From: Acidobacteriaceae bacterium
Lineage (GTDB): Bacteria; Acidobacteriota; Terriglobia; Terriglobales; Acidobacteriaceae
Direction of reading: 5' to 3'
Assembly: GCA_030049955.1 (NCBI GenBank)
Contig: JASIJX010000615.1
Location: 1 to 10,552 of the forward strand
Length of the DNA stretch: 10,552 nucleotides
Part shown: positions 1 through 6,965 of the stretch, in pieces
How positions within the stretch are numbered: position 1 is the first letter of the stretch
How the letters are laid out: each line of letters opens with the position of its first letter
The notes under the pieces: model-generated
The model's database searches: none
What the model was told of the DNA's origin: nothing
Seen by the model: only the letters and a program-made list of their open reading frames with translations
Program-made: the position numbers and the translations under genes

Positions 1-83
1 TAGACCGGATTCGTTGACACAGGCATCGTTGCCCGGCTGCGCTTGCTCTTGACGTTGTACTGAGGTTTGCCCTCCCACCCCAT
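1..83 (-). CDS. Start of an unrecognised leftward gene (partial, runs off the left edge)
   Basis: An open frame begins at an ATG at 83-81 on the minus strand and stays open for 27 codons to the window edge. The product begins MGWEGKPQYNVKSKRSR, basic and hydrophilic with no signal peptide. I chose this start because an AAGGGGG ribosome site (97-91) sits 7 nt upstream and a promoter-like pair (TTCACT, 17 bp, TATACT) lies just before that. I do not recognise the protein, and 27 residues are too few for family assignment. Its neighbour is a tRNA-Glu 3' fragment about 200 bp upstream, so it could be the last gene of an integrated element, but this is inference. It could also be a chance open frame. 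Confidence 0.4.
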   Translation of the reverse strand, partial: MGWEGKPQYNVKSKRSRATMPVSTNPV

Positions 84-88
84 GTGGG
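74..88. other. Small hairpin CCCAC/GTGGG
   Basis: CCCAC (74-78) and GTGGG (84-88) can pair around a 5-nt loop. There is no T-run, so it is a poor terminator. It overlaps the start codon of the candidate leftward gene (83-81), where it could mask the start in the mRNA. It may have no function. Confidence 0.25.
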
Positions 89-118
89 TTCCCCCTTCGG
101 CTGGAAATTGACCTATTC

Positions 119-157
119 AAGTGAAAGTATAAGTGAAAGTGAAACAGAAGTGAAAGT
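119..157. repeat. Four AAGTGAA direct repeats
   Basis: AAGTGAA occurs at 119-125, 131-137, 137-143 and 148-154 (spacings 12, 6 and 11 bp). Three copies are extended to AAGTGAAAGT (119-128, 131-140, 148-157). They cover the candidate promoter of the leftward gene, so they could be regulator-binding sites. They could also be a decayed short tandem repeat. Confidence 0.6.
126..154 (-). promoter_or_regulatory. Candidate promoter of the leftward gene
   Basis: On the minus strand, TTCACT (154-149, four of six matches to the -35 consensus) is followed after 17 bp by TATACT (131-126, five of six to the -10 consensus). Transcription would start near 119, about 36 nt before the ATG at 83. The whole promoter lies within the AAGTGAA repeats. 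Assignment is by consensus and spacing only. Confidence 0.4.
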
Positions 158-286
158 ATTTTCGGGGGTCCAGCGCGGTCCAGTGAGGGAATTGCCAAGT
201 CCGCAGAAATGCTTATAAATAATGGATTTGACTGTAGATTTGATTCAAATTTCTATTCAAGTTATGTTGCTGGAATATGGCCGGTA

Positions 287-335
287 TGCCCCTTTCACGG
301 CGATAACACGGGTTCAAATCCCGTCGGGGACGCCA
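287..335 (+). pseudogene. 3' fragment of tRNA-Glu (UUC), 5' half absent
   Basis: The sequence matches the 3' part of a bacterial tRNA-Glu. It has an anticodon loop CTTTCAC (292-298, anticodon TTC at 294-296), a variable region TAAC, a perfect T arm (ACGGG 308-312, loop TTCAAAT, CCCGT 320-324), the 3' acceptor strand CGGGGAC (325-331), discriminator G and an encoded CCA (333-335). The matching 5' acceptor strand GTCCCCG and a D arm are missing upstream. The anticodon stem is also broken: TGCCC (287-291) faces GGCGA (299-303), leaving two central mismatches. It therefore cannot be a working tRNA. Loss of everything 5' of the anticodon arm while the 3' end is kept intact is the pattern of an attachment-site duplicate left by an integrase that uses tRNA-Glu. 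Confidence 0.8.
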
Positions 336-665
336 AATAGAATCAACAATTTAGCTGTTTGAGTGACAGCCCGTACGTCAAGGGTACGTCATAGAGCCTG
401 TCATGCGGACTGTCTTTTCGGATGCTGAGAACTGCGCGCCAGTCATCGCGCAGCATTGAAGAGTGCCAAACACCTCCCTACCCCCGGATTGGCGCTCGCG
501 AAAACCCACTGATGGATCCAGGAAGGTCATAGACTCCAGACGCGCCATTTGGGCCGGATACTCCTCGTTCCACTGGATCGCCGGATCTCCAGATATCCGA
601 GGCGCTGCGCCATCGATCCTGCGCAGTAGCAGAAAAGAGAGATTGCCGAGAGACGCTATTTGAGG
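336..665. other. Gene-free stretch between the tRNA fragment and the regulator
   Basis: I see no convincing gene here. Short open frames on both strands have no ribosome site and no recognisable motif. The only structure is near the left end: GTACGTCA is repeated directly (373-380 and 384-391) and bracketed by the inverted pair TGACAG (364-369) and CTGTCA (398-403). No terminator-like hairpin with a T-run follows the end of the regulator gene at 666. Confidence 0.5.
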
Positions 666-1775
666 TCACGCATGCGCATTCCGCTCCTTACGCCTGGAAA
701 CCGGTCTAAGTTCTCTGGATGGCTGATTTCTGTGTGCCCGGCCTGACGCCTCCTGCTCGCGGCGCACTGGGCAGCCGCACGACTCGCGAATGTGAAATGT
801 GGTCGATAACACGACGTTCTGTGGCGAAAGCGGCGTCTTGCTCGCCATCCTGGCAAAGAGCAGTTCAGCCGCTCTTCGGCCCAGTTCGGCTGCGGGTTGC
901 TGTACAACAGTCAGGCTTGGCGTTAAGATCTCCGCCAGCTGGAAATCATCGAAAGAGATGAGGGCGATATCTATACCGACACGGATCCCAAGCTGGCAGA
1001 GGATGTCCAGCACGACCATTGTCGTGATTCCGTTCAGAGTTAGGATGGCTTGAATCCGGTTGCGGCTTTGCTTCAGCAGGCTGCGGATCGCGTCCGGATC
1101 CAGTTCGCTTTCGTTCTCCACCAGATACGTATCTTGCGCCAAGCCCGCGCGCTTCATCACGCTCACGTAGCCGGCGATTCGCTCGGAGCCTGTGTAGAGA
1201 TGTGGTCTTGCGCCAACCGCCAGAATGCGCCGGTAGCCATGGGAGAGCAGATGCTCAGTGGCCTCCCGCACGGCCTCGCGGTTGGTCACTGTAACGCTGT
1301 CGATGTCGGTATTACTGAACGGACGGTCGAATGTAACCACCGGAATATTGGCAGAAACAGAGGGTTCCACTGTATTTTGCCGCCCGTCGGCGGGAGCAAT
1401 GATCAATCCGTCAACCTGGCGGCGAACGAGCGTCTCCAGTACTTCTCTCTCGACTGCTTCGTTGCCTCCGGAACTTGTAATGACAACGACATGCCCGTTC
1501 TTCCTGGCTACCTCCTGCACCGCCTGTACGGCCGACGCATTGAATGGGTCCGCCAAATTGGGGACTACCACCCCGATCGCCGCCGACTTACCGCCCTTCA
1601 GGCTACGCGCAAGCTCGTTCGGTCGATAGCCGATCCGGAACATCACGGAGCGCACGCGCCTGGCCGTAGCCGAAGCCAGCCCCGGCGCACCGTTCAATAC
1701 CCGCGAGGCGGTCTTCAGCGAGACATTCGCTTCTCGCGCCACGTCGACCAACGTCGGATTGTTAGTCTTCCGCAT
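666..1775 (-). CDS. LacI-family transcriptional regulator
   Basis: A 369-residue DNA-binding regulator, the usual LacI/GalR-family length plus a short basic tail. Residues 8-30 form the helix-turn-helix (LVDVAREANVSLKTASRVLN, then GA). Residues 51-61 form the hinge helix (RPNELARSLKG), and Leu59 aligns with the hinge leucine that LacI inserts at the central CG of its operator. Residues 65-335 are a periplasmic-binding-protein-like sugar-sensing domain with typical landmarks (IGVVVPNLADPF, DGLIIAPA, IPVVTFDRP, ALISFDD). The tail from about 337 is arginine-rich and of unknown role. The frame is open further upstream, but MRKTNNPTLV is the normal family start and the candidate promoter lies inside the longer version. 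The ribosome site is weak. It is divergent from the receptor gene and probably controls that gene and itself in response to a sugar. Confidence 0.95.
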   Translation of the reverse strand: MRKTNNPTLVDVAREANVSLKTASRVLNGAPGLASATARRVRSVMFRIGYRPNELARSLKGGKSAAIGVVVPNLADPFNASAVQAVQEVARKNGHVVVITSSGGNEAVEREVLETLVRRQVDGLIIAPADGRQNTVEPSVSANIPVVTFDRPFSNTDIDSVTVTNREAVREATEHLLSHGYRRILAVGARPHLYTGSERIAGYVSVMKRAGLAQDTYLVENESELDPDAIRSLLKQSRNRIQAILTLNGITTMVVLDILCQLGIRVGIDIALISFDDFQLAEILTPSLTVVQQPAAELGRRAAELLFARMASKTPLSPQNVVLSTTFHIRESCGCPVRREQEASGRAHRNQPSRELRPVSRRKERNAHA

Positions 1776-1904
1776 ATTCGATTCATCGTCCGATACGGCA
1801 AACGGCCAGGAAACCCCGCTTGCGCCGTTGTCGGCGATGCTCTTTCCGGTTTTCGACCACGACGCGGTCCTGCGCTGCATCCTCAATAAAATGGACCCCG
1901 AATA

Positions 1905-1916
1905 GACAACGCTGTT
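1905..1916. promoter_or_regulatory. Candidate LacI-type operator 1
   Basis: GACAACGCTGTT is a near-palindrome centred on CG at 1910-1911, with matching ACA/TGT arms. LacI-family operators typically have a central CG. It lies about 40 bp downstream of the inferred regulator start site, so binding could block the regulator's own transcription. It shares the ACA-N-CG-N-TGT pattern with the site at 2060-2071, and the longer arm AATAGACAACG recurs there in inverted orientation. Confidence 0.5.
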
Positions 1917-1942
1917 AGGGACACAGCAGCCATTGCGTGCTC

Positions 1943-1975
1943 TAAACCAGTAACGTTTGTATGCTGTAAACCAGT
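1943..1975. repeat. TAAACCAGT direct repeat
   Basis: TAAACCAGT occurs at 1943-1951 and 1967-1975, 24 bp apart start to start. That is a little over two helical turns, so both copies could be read from roughly the same face of the DNA. The pair sits inside the regulator promoter and could bind a second regulator. Confidence 0.5.
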
Positions 1976-1984
1976 CACTGTCAA
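1956..1984 (-). promoter_or_regulatory. Candidate promoter of the LacI-family gene
   Basis: On the minus strand, a perfect TTGACA (1984-1979) is followed after 17 bp by TACAAA (1961-1956, four of six matches). Transcription would start near 1949, about 174 nt before the start codon. One TAAACCAGT copy (1967-1975) lies between the boxes and the other (1943-1951) covers the start site. Confidence 0.5.
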
Positions 1985-2010
1985 CTGTTTCCTGACGGGC
2001 ACTCAATTTC

Positions 2011-2043
2011 TCATTGACAATGAAATATCAACAGTGGTAGCTT
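2011..2043 (+). promoter_or_regulatory. Candidate promoter of the TonB-dependent receptor gene
   Basis: A perfect TTGACA (2014-2019) is followed after 18 bp by TAGCTT (2038-2043). The latter is a weak -10 match, helped by a TGG just upstream (2035-2037, extended -10 form). The -35 box lies inside a perfect 13-bp palindrome, TCATTGACAATGA (2011-2023), which may be a regulator site or coincidence. Transcription would start near 2050. Confidence 0.45.
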
Positions 2044-2059
2044 CCCGGGCGTTGCTGAC

Positions 2060-2071
2060 GACACCGTTGTC
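2060..2071. promoter_or_regulatory. Candidate LacI-type operator 2
   Basis: GACACCGTTGTC is a 12-bp palindrome with a single mismatched pair, centred on CG at 2065-2066. It lies about 15 bp downstream of the inferred receptor transcription start, a classic position for a repressor. Its centre is 155 bp from that of the site at 1905-1916, so one tetramer or two dimers could bridge both promoters. Confidence 0.5.
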
Positions 2072-2279
2072 TATTTCCCGAAAAAGAAATCACAACCCGA
2101 AGTTATTTCCGAACTAACTCGATTTGACGGGGTTGTTTTTCTGCGCATTACCGGCGTGTGATCGTATGGCGCCGTTGCCATGTCGAAAGGAAAACCGGAT
2201 CGGTAATTCAGGGCGATTGCAACCGAAGGAAAATGATCATCTCGGCCCACACGAAGACGTCGGATACAACAACACACTT

Positions 2280-2286
2280 GAGGAGG
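2280..2286 (+). promoter_or_regulatory. Ribosome-binding site of the receptor gene
   Basis: GAGGAGG lies 8 nt before the ATG at 2295. It is an unusually strong site and decides the start over the longer open frame. Confidence 0.85.
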
Positions 2287-2294
2287 CTATAGCT

Positions 2295-5200
2295 ATGCCA
2301 AAGAGAATGTCAGTTTTTGTCCTGCTCCTGTGTCTGGCAGGATTCATTTGGGAACGGCCCGCTGCCCGGGCACAGGCGGTAACCGCCACTCTGGTAGGAA
2401 CGGTTACCGATAATACCGGCGCCATTGTTCCTGGCGCTACCGTAACCATTGTCGAGACCGCCACGGCCATCACCCGCTCCGGCACGTCCAACGGAAGCGG
2501 CAACTATACATTTCCCAATCTCACACCCGGCTACTACTCGGTCACGGTTACTGCTCCGCACTTTAAGAAAGAATCCCGGCCCGGTGTCGATGTGGCTGTG
2601 AATACCACCACCCGCGTCGATATTTCCCTTCAGCCGGGCAGCGTGACAGAGACCGTGACGGTGACCGGCGCACCTCCGATTATGCAAACGGACCGCGCCG
2701 ACGTCAGCGCAAATCTCGAATCCGAAACCCTGGCGACCATGCCGATCTCGGTGAACCAGAATTTCCAATCCCTCCTTGAACTGGTTCCTGGGGTTGGCCC
2801 CGCTGCTTTTGAGCACTCGCAGTTCTTCAACGCCGCAAGTTCGATCGAAACTGAGGTCGATGGCCAGCCGCTCCTGGGCAACAACTTCCAGATCGAAGGC
2901 ATCGACGACAATGAACGTACCGGGCTGCTGCAAACTCTCATCCCGCCTGCACAGGCGATCGAAACCGTCGACGTGGCCACCGCCGATTATGAAGCAGAGT
3001 TGGGCCGCGCCATCGGTACGGTCAGCAACGTCATCATCAAGTCCGGCACCAATCAGTTTCACGGTTTGGTCAGCGAATACGTACAAAACAGCGCAGTAGA
3101 CGCGCGTTCCTACTTTGCTACCTCAGTAGGTCACCTCGCCTATAACTACTTCGGCGGAGCGATTGGCGGTCCCATCAAGAAAGACAAACTCTTCTTTTTT
3201 GGCGACTTCTTCCGCTCTCCCGATCACGAAGCGAACACCAACATCCTCAGCATCCCCGGGCCAAACTGGTATACCTGCAATGGATCCGGCAATATCGACC
3301 TGAGCGGCGCGCTTACCAGCAGCGGGAAGGGACAAATCTACGATCCGACGACGGGAAATCCTTCCACCGGCGCGGGACGGACTGCCCTTGCCAACAACCA
3401 GATTCCGTGCTCCGAAGTGAACCCAGTGTCGCTTGCGCTGATGAAACTGTTGCCGGCACCCAACAACAATCTTTCGACGGTTTATACGACGGCGAGCAAC
3501 GATTACATCATCAATCTTCCGTATCAAAAAACCGCCAACAAGTACGATGCCAAGATCGACTATCAACTCACCGGCAAGGATCACCTGAGCTATCGTTACG
3601 ACGCGCAGGACATCGCGATTTTCCAAGCGCCGGCATTCGGGGCGGAAGGGGGCGGCCCCGCTCAAGGCAACTTTGAGGGAACCGGAACGCAAAACACATA
3701 CAGCACCGGCCTCAACTACGACAGGGCATTTTCGAGTACGTTATTGACCGAGGTTCGCATCGGCGCGGCGCACTATGGCAATAGCGCCCTCCCCAGCGAC
3801 TATGGTTCAGACGACGCCACGAAGATCGGAGTTCCCGGTGTCAACATTTCCCAATTTACCAGCGGCCAGGTCGGCATTGCCGCCAGCGATTTCAGCAGTC
3901 CTCTGATCGGCTACTCCGCATCCCTTCCATGGGTCCGCGTTGAAACCAATATCGATGGGGTGAACAACTGGACGAAAATCATCCACAACCACACCATCAA
4001 ATTCGGCGTAGACGTACGGCGCATTCACGACGATCTGCTGCAGGACCAGACTTTCAGTCCGCGCGGCCTCATCACTTTTTCCGAAGACAACACCTCGGAG
4101 CCGGGCGCCACCACGGCTACCAATCTCGCAAACGAGATGGCCAGCCTTCTTTTCGACCAACCTTCCCAGGTCGGCCGCGATACCAACACCGTTATGCCGG
4201 AATACCGGCAGTGGTGGTTGTTTGCCTTTGGCTCCGATAAATGGCAGGTTTCACCCAAACTGACGCTCGATCTGGGCTTGCGCTGGGAGTTCTATCCTCC
4301 GGCCACTCCCGGATCCCCTCAGGGATTCTCCAATTACAACCCGACCAATAACACACTCGTGATTGCCGGTGCGGGTAACAACCCAAACAACCTGGGAATG
4401 CAAACCGTGTACAAGTACTTCGCTCCGCGCGTTGGCTTCGCTTATCGCGTCAGCCAAAAGACCGTGGTTCGCGGCGGTTTCGGCATCAGCTACATGCCGT
4501 TCGAGGATAATACCTACGCGTACAACTTTCCCATTCGCGGCAATAACGCTTACCAGCAGCTCAACTCCTACACTCCGGCCCTGCTAAGTAACGGATCTCC
4601 GTCAACCTTCCAAGCCGGATTCCCGGCGCCTGTTGCGGCTACGATTCCCAGCAACGGCATCATTGCTGCCAACACACCGACACTGACCAGCCAGGTGGAA
4701 TACTATGTCCCGCTGAACTACCACAATCCGTATGTGGATTCGTGGAATTTGACCATCCAGCAGGACCTGCCGGCGCAGTTCAACATGCAGATAGGCTATG
4801 TGGCCAATCACGGTACGCGCATCGGCTCTATCCAGAACGTCAACCTAGCTCCCGCACTGAACGAGGGAGCGGCCGGCTATCCGTTCAATGTCCTATATGG
4901 GAAAACCGCGACAGTGTACCAGGACCTTATAGGTAATTCGTCGAATTATCAGTCGTTGCAGACCGAATTGAACCGTCACATCGGCGGCAACCTGTACGTG
5001 ACGACATCGTTTACCTGGGGCAAAGGCCTGGGGTACCAGACCAGCGACGACGGCGCTCTTTACTTCTGGCTTGATCAGCGTCACAACTATGCACCGAACG
5101 ACTTTGATCACGCGAAGAACTTCGAGGAGAGCGTGGTCTATCGGTTGCCCTTCGGGCCGGGCCGGCGTTGGCTCAACTCCGGTGCCGCGGGTTCAATTCT

Positions 5201-5714
5201 CGGCGGATGGCAGCTATCAGGCCTCGTGTCCGCATACTCCGGCTTGCCCATGGACATCACCGCCAACGGTGGCAACATCAACACGTCGGGCGAAACGCAG
5301 ATGGCAAATCTGAGTGGCGGCTACCGTGTGCTCCACGGCATCGGCGCAGGGCATAACTGGTTCGATCCGAGCGTCTTCTCGCAACCGACCGGTTGTTCTG
5401 GTGCCGTGGGGACCCCGTGCTCCCTGGTGTACGGAACCAGTATCGGGAACGTCTCACGCAATGAGTTCCGCGGTCCCGGCTACATCCAGGACAACGCTTC
5501 GCTGTTTAAGGACTTTGTCCTGCACGAAAATTGGGTACTGGACGCCCGCCTCGACGCGTATCAGCTCACAAACTCTCCACAGTTCTCCAACCCATCAACC
5601 TCGATCACCAGCGGCACCTTCGGACAGATCACCAGCACGTTAGGAAGCGGTACTGGGATCAACGGCGTCGGCGGCGGCCGCACACTGCAGCTTTCCGCCA
5701 CCGTCCGCTTTTGA
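2295..5714 (+). CDS. TonB-dependent receptor with carboxypeptidase-regulatory-like domain
   Basis: A 1139-residue outer-membrane transporter of the large Oar-like type that is abundant in Acidobacteriota. Residues 1-26 are a signal peptide (hydrophobic VFVLLLCLAGF, then ARA before Gln27). Residues 31-113 form a carboxypeptidase-regulatory-like beta domain (ATLVGTVTDNTGAIVPGATV). Residues 119-125 (ETVTVTG) resemble a TonB box. The plug spans about 144-258 (NFQIEGIDDNERTG, SNVIIKSGTNQFHG). The rest is the beta-barrel, opening with the family motif GGAIGGPIKKDKLFFFGDF (287-305) and ending in an aromatic strand, LQLSATVRF. The start at 2295 is fixed by a GAGGAGG ribosome site (2280-2286) 8 nt upstream and by the signal peptide that follows. 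An in-frame TTG at 2124 would add 57 non-signal residues. Its divergence from a LacI regulator and the sugar enzymes downstream suggest uptake of a carbohydrate, but the ligand is not readable. Confidence 0.95.
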   Translation: MPKRMSVFVLLLCLAGFIWERPAARAQAVTATLVGTVTDNTGAIVPGATVTIVETATAITRSGTSNGSGNYTFPNLTPGYYSVTVTAPHFKKESRPGVDVAVNTTTRVDISLQPGSVTETVTVTGAPPIMQTDRADVSANLESETLATMPISVNQNFQSLLELVPGVGPAAFEHSQFFNAASSIETEVDGQPLLGNNFQIEGIDDNERTGLLQTLIPPAQAIETVDVATADYEAELGRAIGTVSNVIIKSGTNQFHGLVSEYVQNSAVDARSYFATSVGHLAYNYFGGAIGGPIKKDKLFFFGDFFRSPDHEANTNILSIPGPNWYTCNGSGNIDLSGALTSSGKGQIYDPTTGNPSTGAGRTALANNQIPCSEVNPVSLALMKLLPAPNNNLSTVYTTASNDYIINLPYQKTANKYDAKIDYQLTGKDHLSYRYDAQDIAIFQAPAFGAEGGGPAQGNFEGTGTQNTYSTGLNYDRAFSSTLLTEVRIGAAHYGNSALPSDYGSDDATKIGVPGVNISQFTSGQVGIAASDFSSPLIGYSASLPWVRVETNIDGVNNWTKIIHNHTIKFGVDVRRIHDDLLQDQTFSPRGLITFSEDNTSEPGATTATNLANEMASLLFDQPSQVGRDTNTVMPEYRQWWLFAFGSDKWQVSPKLTLDLGLRWEFYPPATPGSPQGFSNYNPTNNTLVIAGAGNNPNNLGMQTVYKYFAPRVGFAYRVSQKTVVRGGFGISYMPFEDNTYAYNFPIRGNNAYQQLNSYTPALLSNGSPSTFQAGFPAPVAATIPSNGIIAANTPTLTSQVEYYVPLNYHNPYVDSWNLTIQQDLPAQFNMQIGYVANHGTRIGSIQNVNLAPALNEGAAGYPFNVLYGKTATVYQDLIGNSSNYQSLQTELNRHIGGNLYVTTSFTWGKGLGYQTSDDGALYFWLDQRHNYAPNDFDHAKNFEESVVYRLPFGPGRRWLNSGAAGSILGGWQLSGLVSAYSGLPMDITANGGNINTSGETQMANLSGGYRVLHGIGAGHNWFDPSVFSQPTGCSGAVGTPCSLVYGTSIGNVSRNEFRGPGYIQDNASLFKDFVLHENWVLDARLDAYQLTNSPQFSNPSTSITSGTFGQITSTLGSGTGINGVGGGRTLQLSATVRF

Positions 5715-5904
5715 TTCTAAACAGGGGCGAGCGGGCGATTTCGCGAGAGGACTTTAAATAAACATTTGTTGGGTCAGGTAAAGAAGCCGTCCGTGAGCGG
5801 GTGGATCAGCCGAAGGCTGGCCACCCCGCACCGCAGGAACAGCTCAAGGTATCTTTCGAAAGTAGCCGCAGACATTTAGCTGAGTTTTTCAAAGGAAAAG
5901 ATTC
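5715..5904 (+). other. Intergenic region between the receptor and TIM-barrel genes
   Basis: A 190-bp gap with one strong hairpin (5797-5829) and, at its right end, the AAAGGA ribosome site (5891-5896) of the next gene. I see no clear promoter and no good copy of the ACA-N-CG-N-TGT operator pattern, so read-through from the receptor gene is possible. Confidence 0.5.
5797..5829 (+). terminator. Strong hairpin after the receptor gene (attenuator or intergenic repeat)
   Basis: GGGTGG (5799-5804) pairs with CCACCC (5821-5826), and CAGCC (5807-5811) with GGCTG (5815-5819), around a GAA loop. The outer stem extends by GC/GC if one bulged C is allowed. No T-run follows, so it is not a standard intrinsic terminator. 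It could lower transcription into the enzyme genes, stabilise the receptor mRNA, or be a copy of a dispersed palindromic repeat. Confidence 0.4.
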
Positions 5905-6873
5905 ATGACGCAAATTACGCGACGGAGTTTTGTTGTGGGAGCGGCGGCGGCCGGAACTGCGCTGCCGATGGTTGGCTGGGCTGCGCGCCTGCAATCGCCC
6001 TTTAGAGTTTCAGTCATCAACGACGAGATTTCGCCGGATTTCGATCACGCCTGCTCGGTGGCCGCAAACGACTTCGGATTGAGCTGGATCGAGCTGCGCT
6101 CGATGTGGCACAAGAACGTGACCGATTTGAGCGGCGATCAGATTGCCGAATCAAAGAAGATTCTGTCCAAGCACAACCTGCGGGTTACCGACATCGCCAG
6201 TCCGCTGTTCAAGGTGAACTGGCCAGGCGCGCCGAAGTCCGTTTACGGCGGCAACGGCGATAGTTTTGGCGCGCATGACACCTTTAAGCAGCAAGACGAA
6301 ATTCTGGAACGGTGCATCGCACTGGCGAAGGAGTTCGGAACCGGGAAGGTTCGCTGCTTCGATTTCTGGCGGATCGACGACGTGGCACCGTACCGGCAAG
6401 CAATCGACGAGAAGCTGCGGGCGGCCGCAGAGACCTGCAGTAAGCACGGCATCCTGCTGTTGGTGGAGAACGAATTCGAATGTAACACCGCGACCGCCCG
6501 CGAAGCGGCGCGGTTGCTGAACGCCGTGAAGACGCCGCATCTGGCGCTGAACTGGGATGCCGGCAACGCGGTGATGCGCGGAGAGCTCGATGCTTTTCCC
6601 ACGGGATGGGATTTGTTACCCAAAGATCGCATTCATCACTGCCACTGCAAGAACGCCATAAAGACCGATCAGGGAAAGATTGTGTGGGCGCCGGTGGACC
6701 AAGGCTACATTGATTGGACGGCGCAGTTTCGCGCGCTAAAGAAGATCGGCTATCACGAGGCGGTGAGCCTGGAAACGCACTGGCGCGGCGGCGGAACGGC
6801 GGAACAATCCACGCGCATCAGTTGGGCGGGCATGGAGAAAGATTTAAGAGCGGCGGGCGCGCTCGAAGCTTAA
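5905..6873 (+). CDS. Tat-exported TIM-barrel sugar isomerase/epimerase
   Basis: A 322-residue protein of the xylose-isomerase-like TIM-barrel superfamily, which includes sugar-phosphate isomerases/epimerases and endonuclease IV-like folds. Residues 4-24 are a twin-arginine signal (TRRSFVVGAAAAG), so it probably acts folded in the periplasm. Barrel landmarks follow: FRVSVINDEIS (33-43), a VENEFE strand (187-192), LNWDAGNA (215-222), HHCHCKN (244-250) and SLETHWRG (288-295). Likely metal ligands by family comparison are Glu188 or Glu190, Asp218, His247 and Glu290, so the active site looks complete. The start is set by AAAGGA 8 nt upstream and by the signal. The next gene follows after 92 bp, and partnership with that oxidoreductase is likely. 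Related pairs act on 3-keto sugars, but the exact reaction is not shown by the sequence. Confidence 0.9.
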   Translation: MTQITRRSFVVGAAAAGTALPMVGWAARLQSPFRVSVINDEISPDFDHACSVAANDFGLSWIELRSMWHKNVTDLSGDQIAESKKILSKHNLRVTDIASPLFKVNWPGAPKSVYGGNGDSFGAHDTFKQQDEILERCIALAKEFGTGKVRCFDFWRIDDVAPYRQAIDEKLRAAAETCSKHGILLLVENEFECNTATAREAARLLNAVKTPHLALNWDAGNAVMRGELDAFPTGWDLLPKDRIHHCHCKNAIKTDQGKIVWAPVDQGYIDWTAQFRALKKIGYHEAVSLETHWRGGGTAEQSTRISWAGMEKDLRAAGALEA

Positions 6874-6965
6874 CGCGGCTGCATTCCATTGCAATTTGCG
6901 GCGTCTCAGGCGCTGGCGGAGAACCTGAACGCAATCAAAGCAGTTGGTATCGAGTGGAGAAAACA

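Larger units (their letters stand above)
1776..2294. promoter_or_regulatory. Divergent control region between regulator and receptor genes
   Basis: This 519-bp region separates two genes that point away from each other. It holds two back-to-back promoters (regulator about 1956-1984, receptor about 2014-2043), two CG-centred palindromes outside them (1905-1916 and 2060-2071), and a TAAACCAGT direct repeat. Both transcripts would have long leaders, about 170 nt for the regulator and about 245 nt for the receptor. In the receptor leader I see one small hairpin, ATGGC (2166-2170) with GCCAT (2177-2181), and no known riboswitch. Confidence 0.6.

Noticed and set aside
380..665. Open frames on both strands in the gene-poor stretch, including a minus-strand frame reading DPAIQWNEEYPAQMARLESM
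   Set aside because: This last piece has a protein-like look but no start with a ribosome site and no family I recognise. It is at most a decayed remnant.
1050..1889. 279-residue plus-strand open frame across the LacI-family gene
   Set aside because: It is antisense to a well-supported gene and has no ribosome site or family motifs.
1816..1904. Plus-strand tail reading MLFPVFDHDAVLRCILNKMD then Pro-Glu and a stop
   Set aside because: It looks superficially like a protein C-terminus, but it is short, lies in the leader of the opposite-strand regulator and has no supporting upstream frame.
1776..2006. 77-residue N-terminal extension of the LacI-family protein (open frame from 2006)
   Set aside because: The helix-turn-helix normally begins within a few residues of the start. 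The extension has no family character, and the inferred promoter and the TAAACCAGT repeats lie inside it.
2090..2140. CAACCC...GGGGTTG followed by a T-run as a terminator in the receptor leader
   Set aside because: The arms are more than 30 nt apart with little internal pairing, so it is a poor terminator. An attenuator cannot be excluded but is not supported.
2124..2294. Upstream in-frame start (TTG at 2124) for the receptor
   Set aside because: It would put 57 non-signal residues before a clear signal peptide, while the ATG at 2295 has a strong GAGGAGG site.
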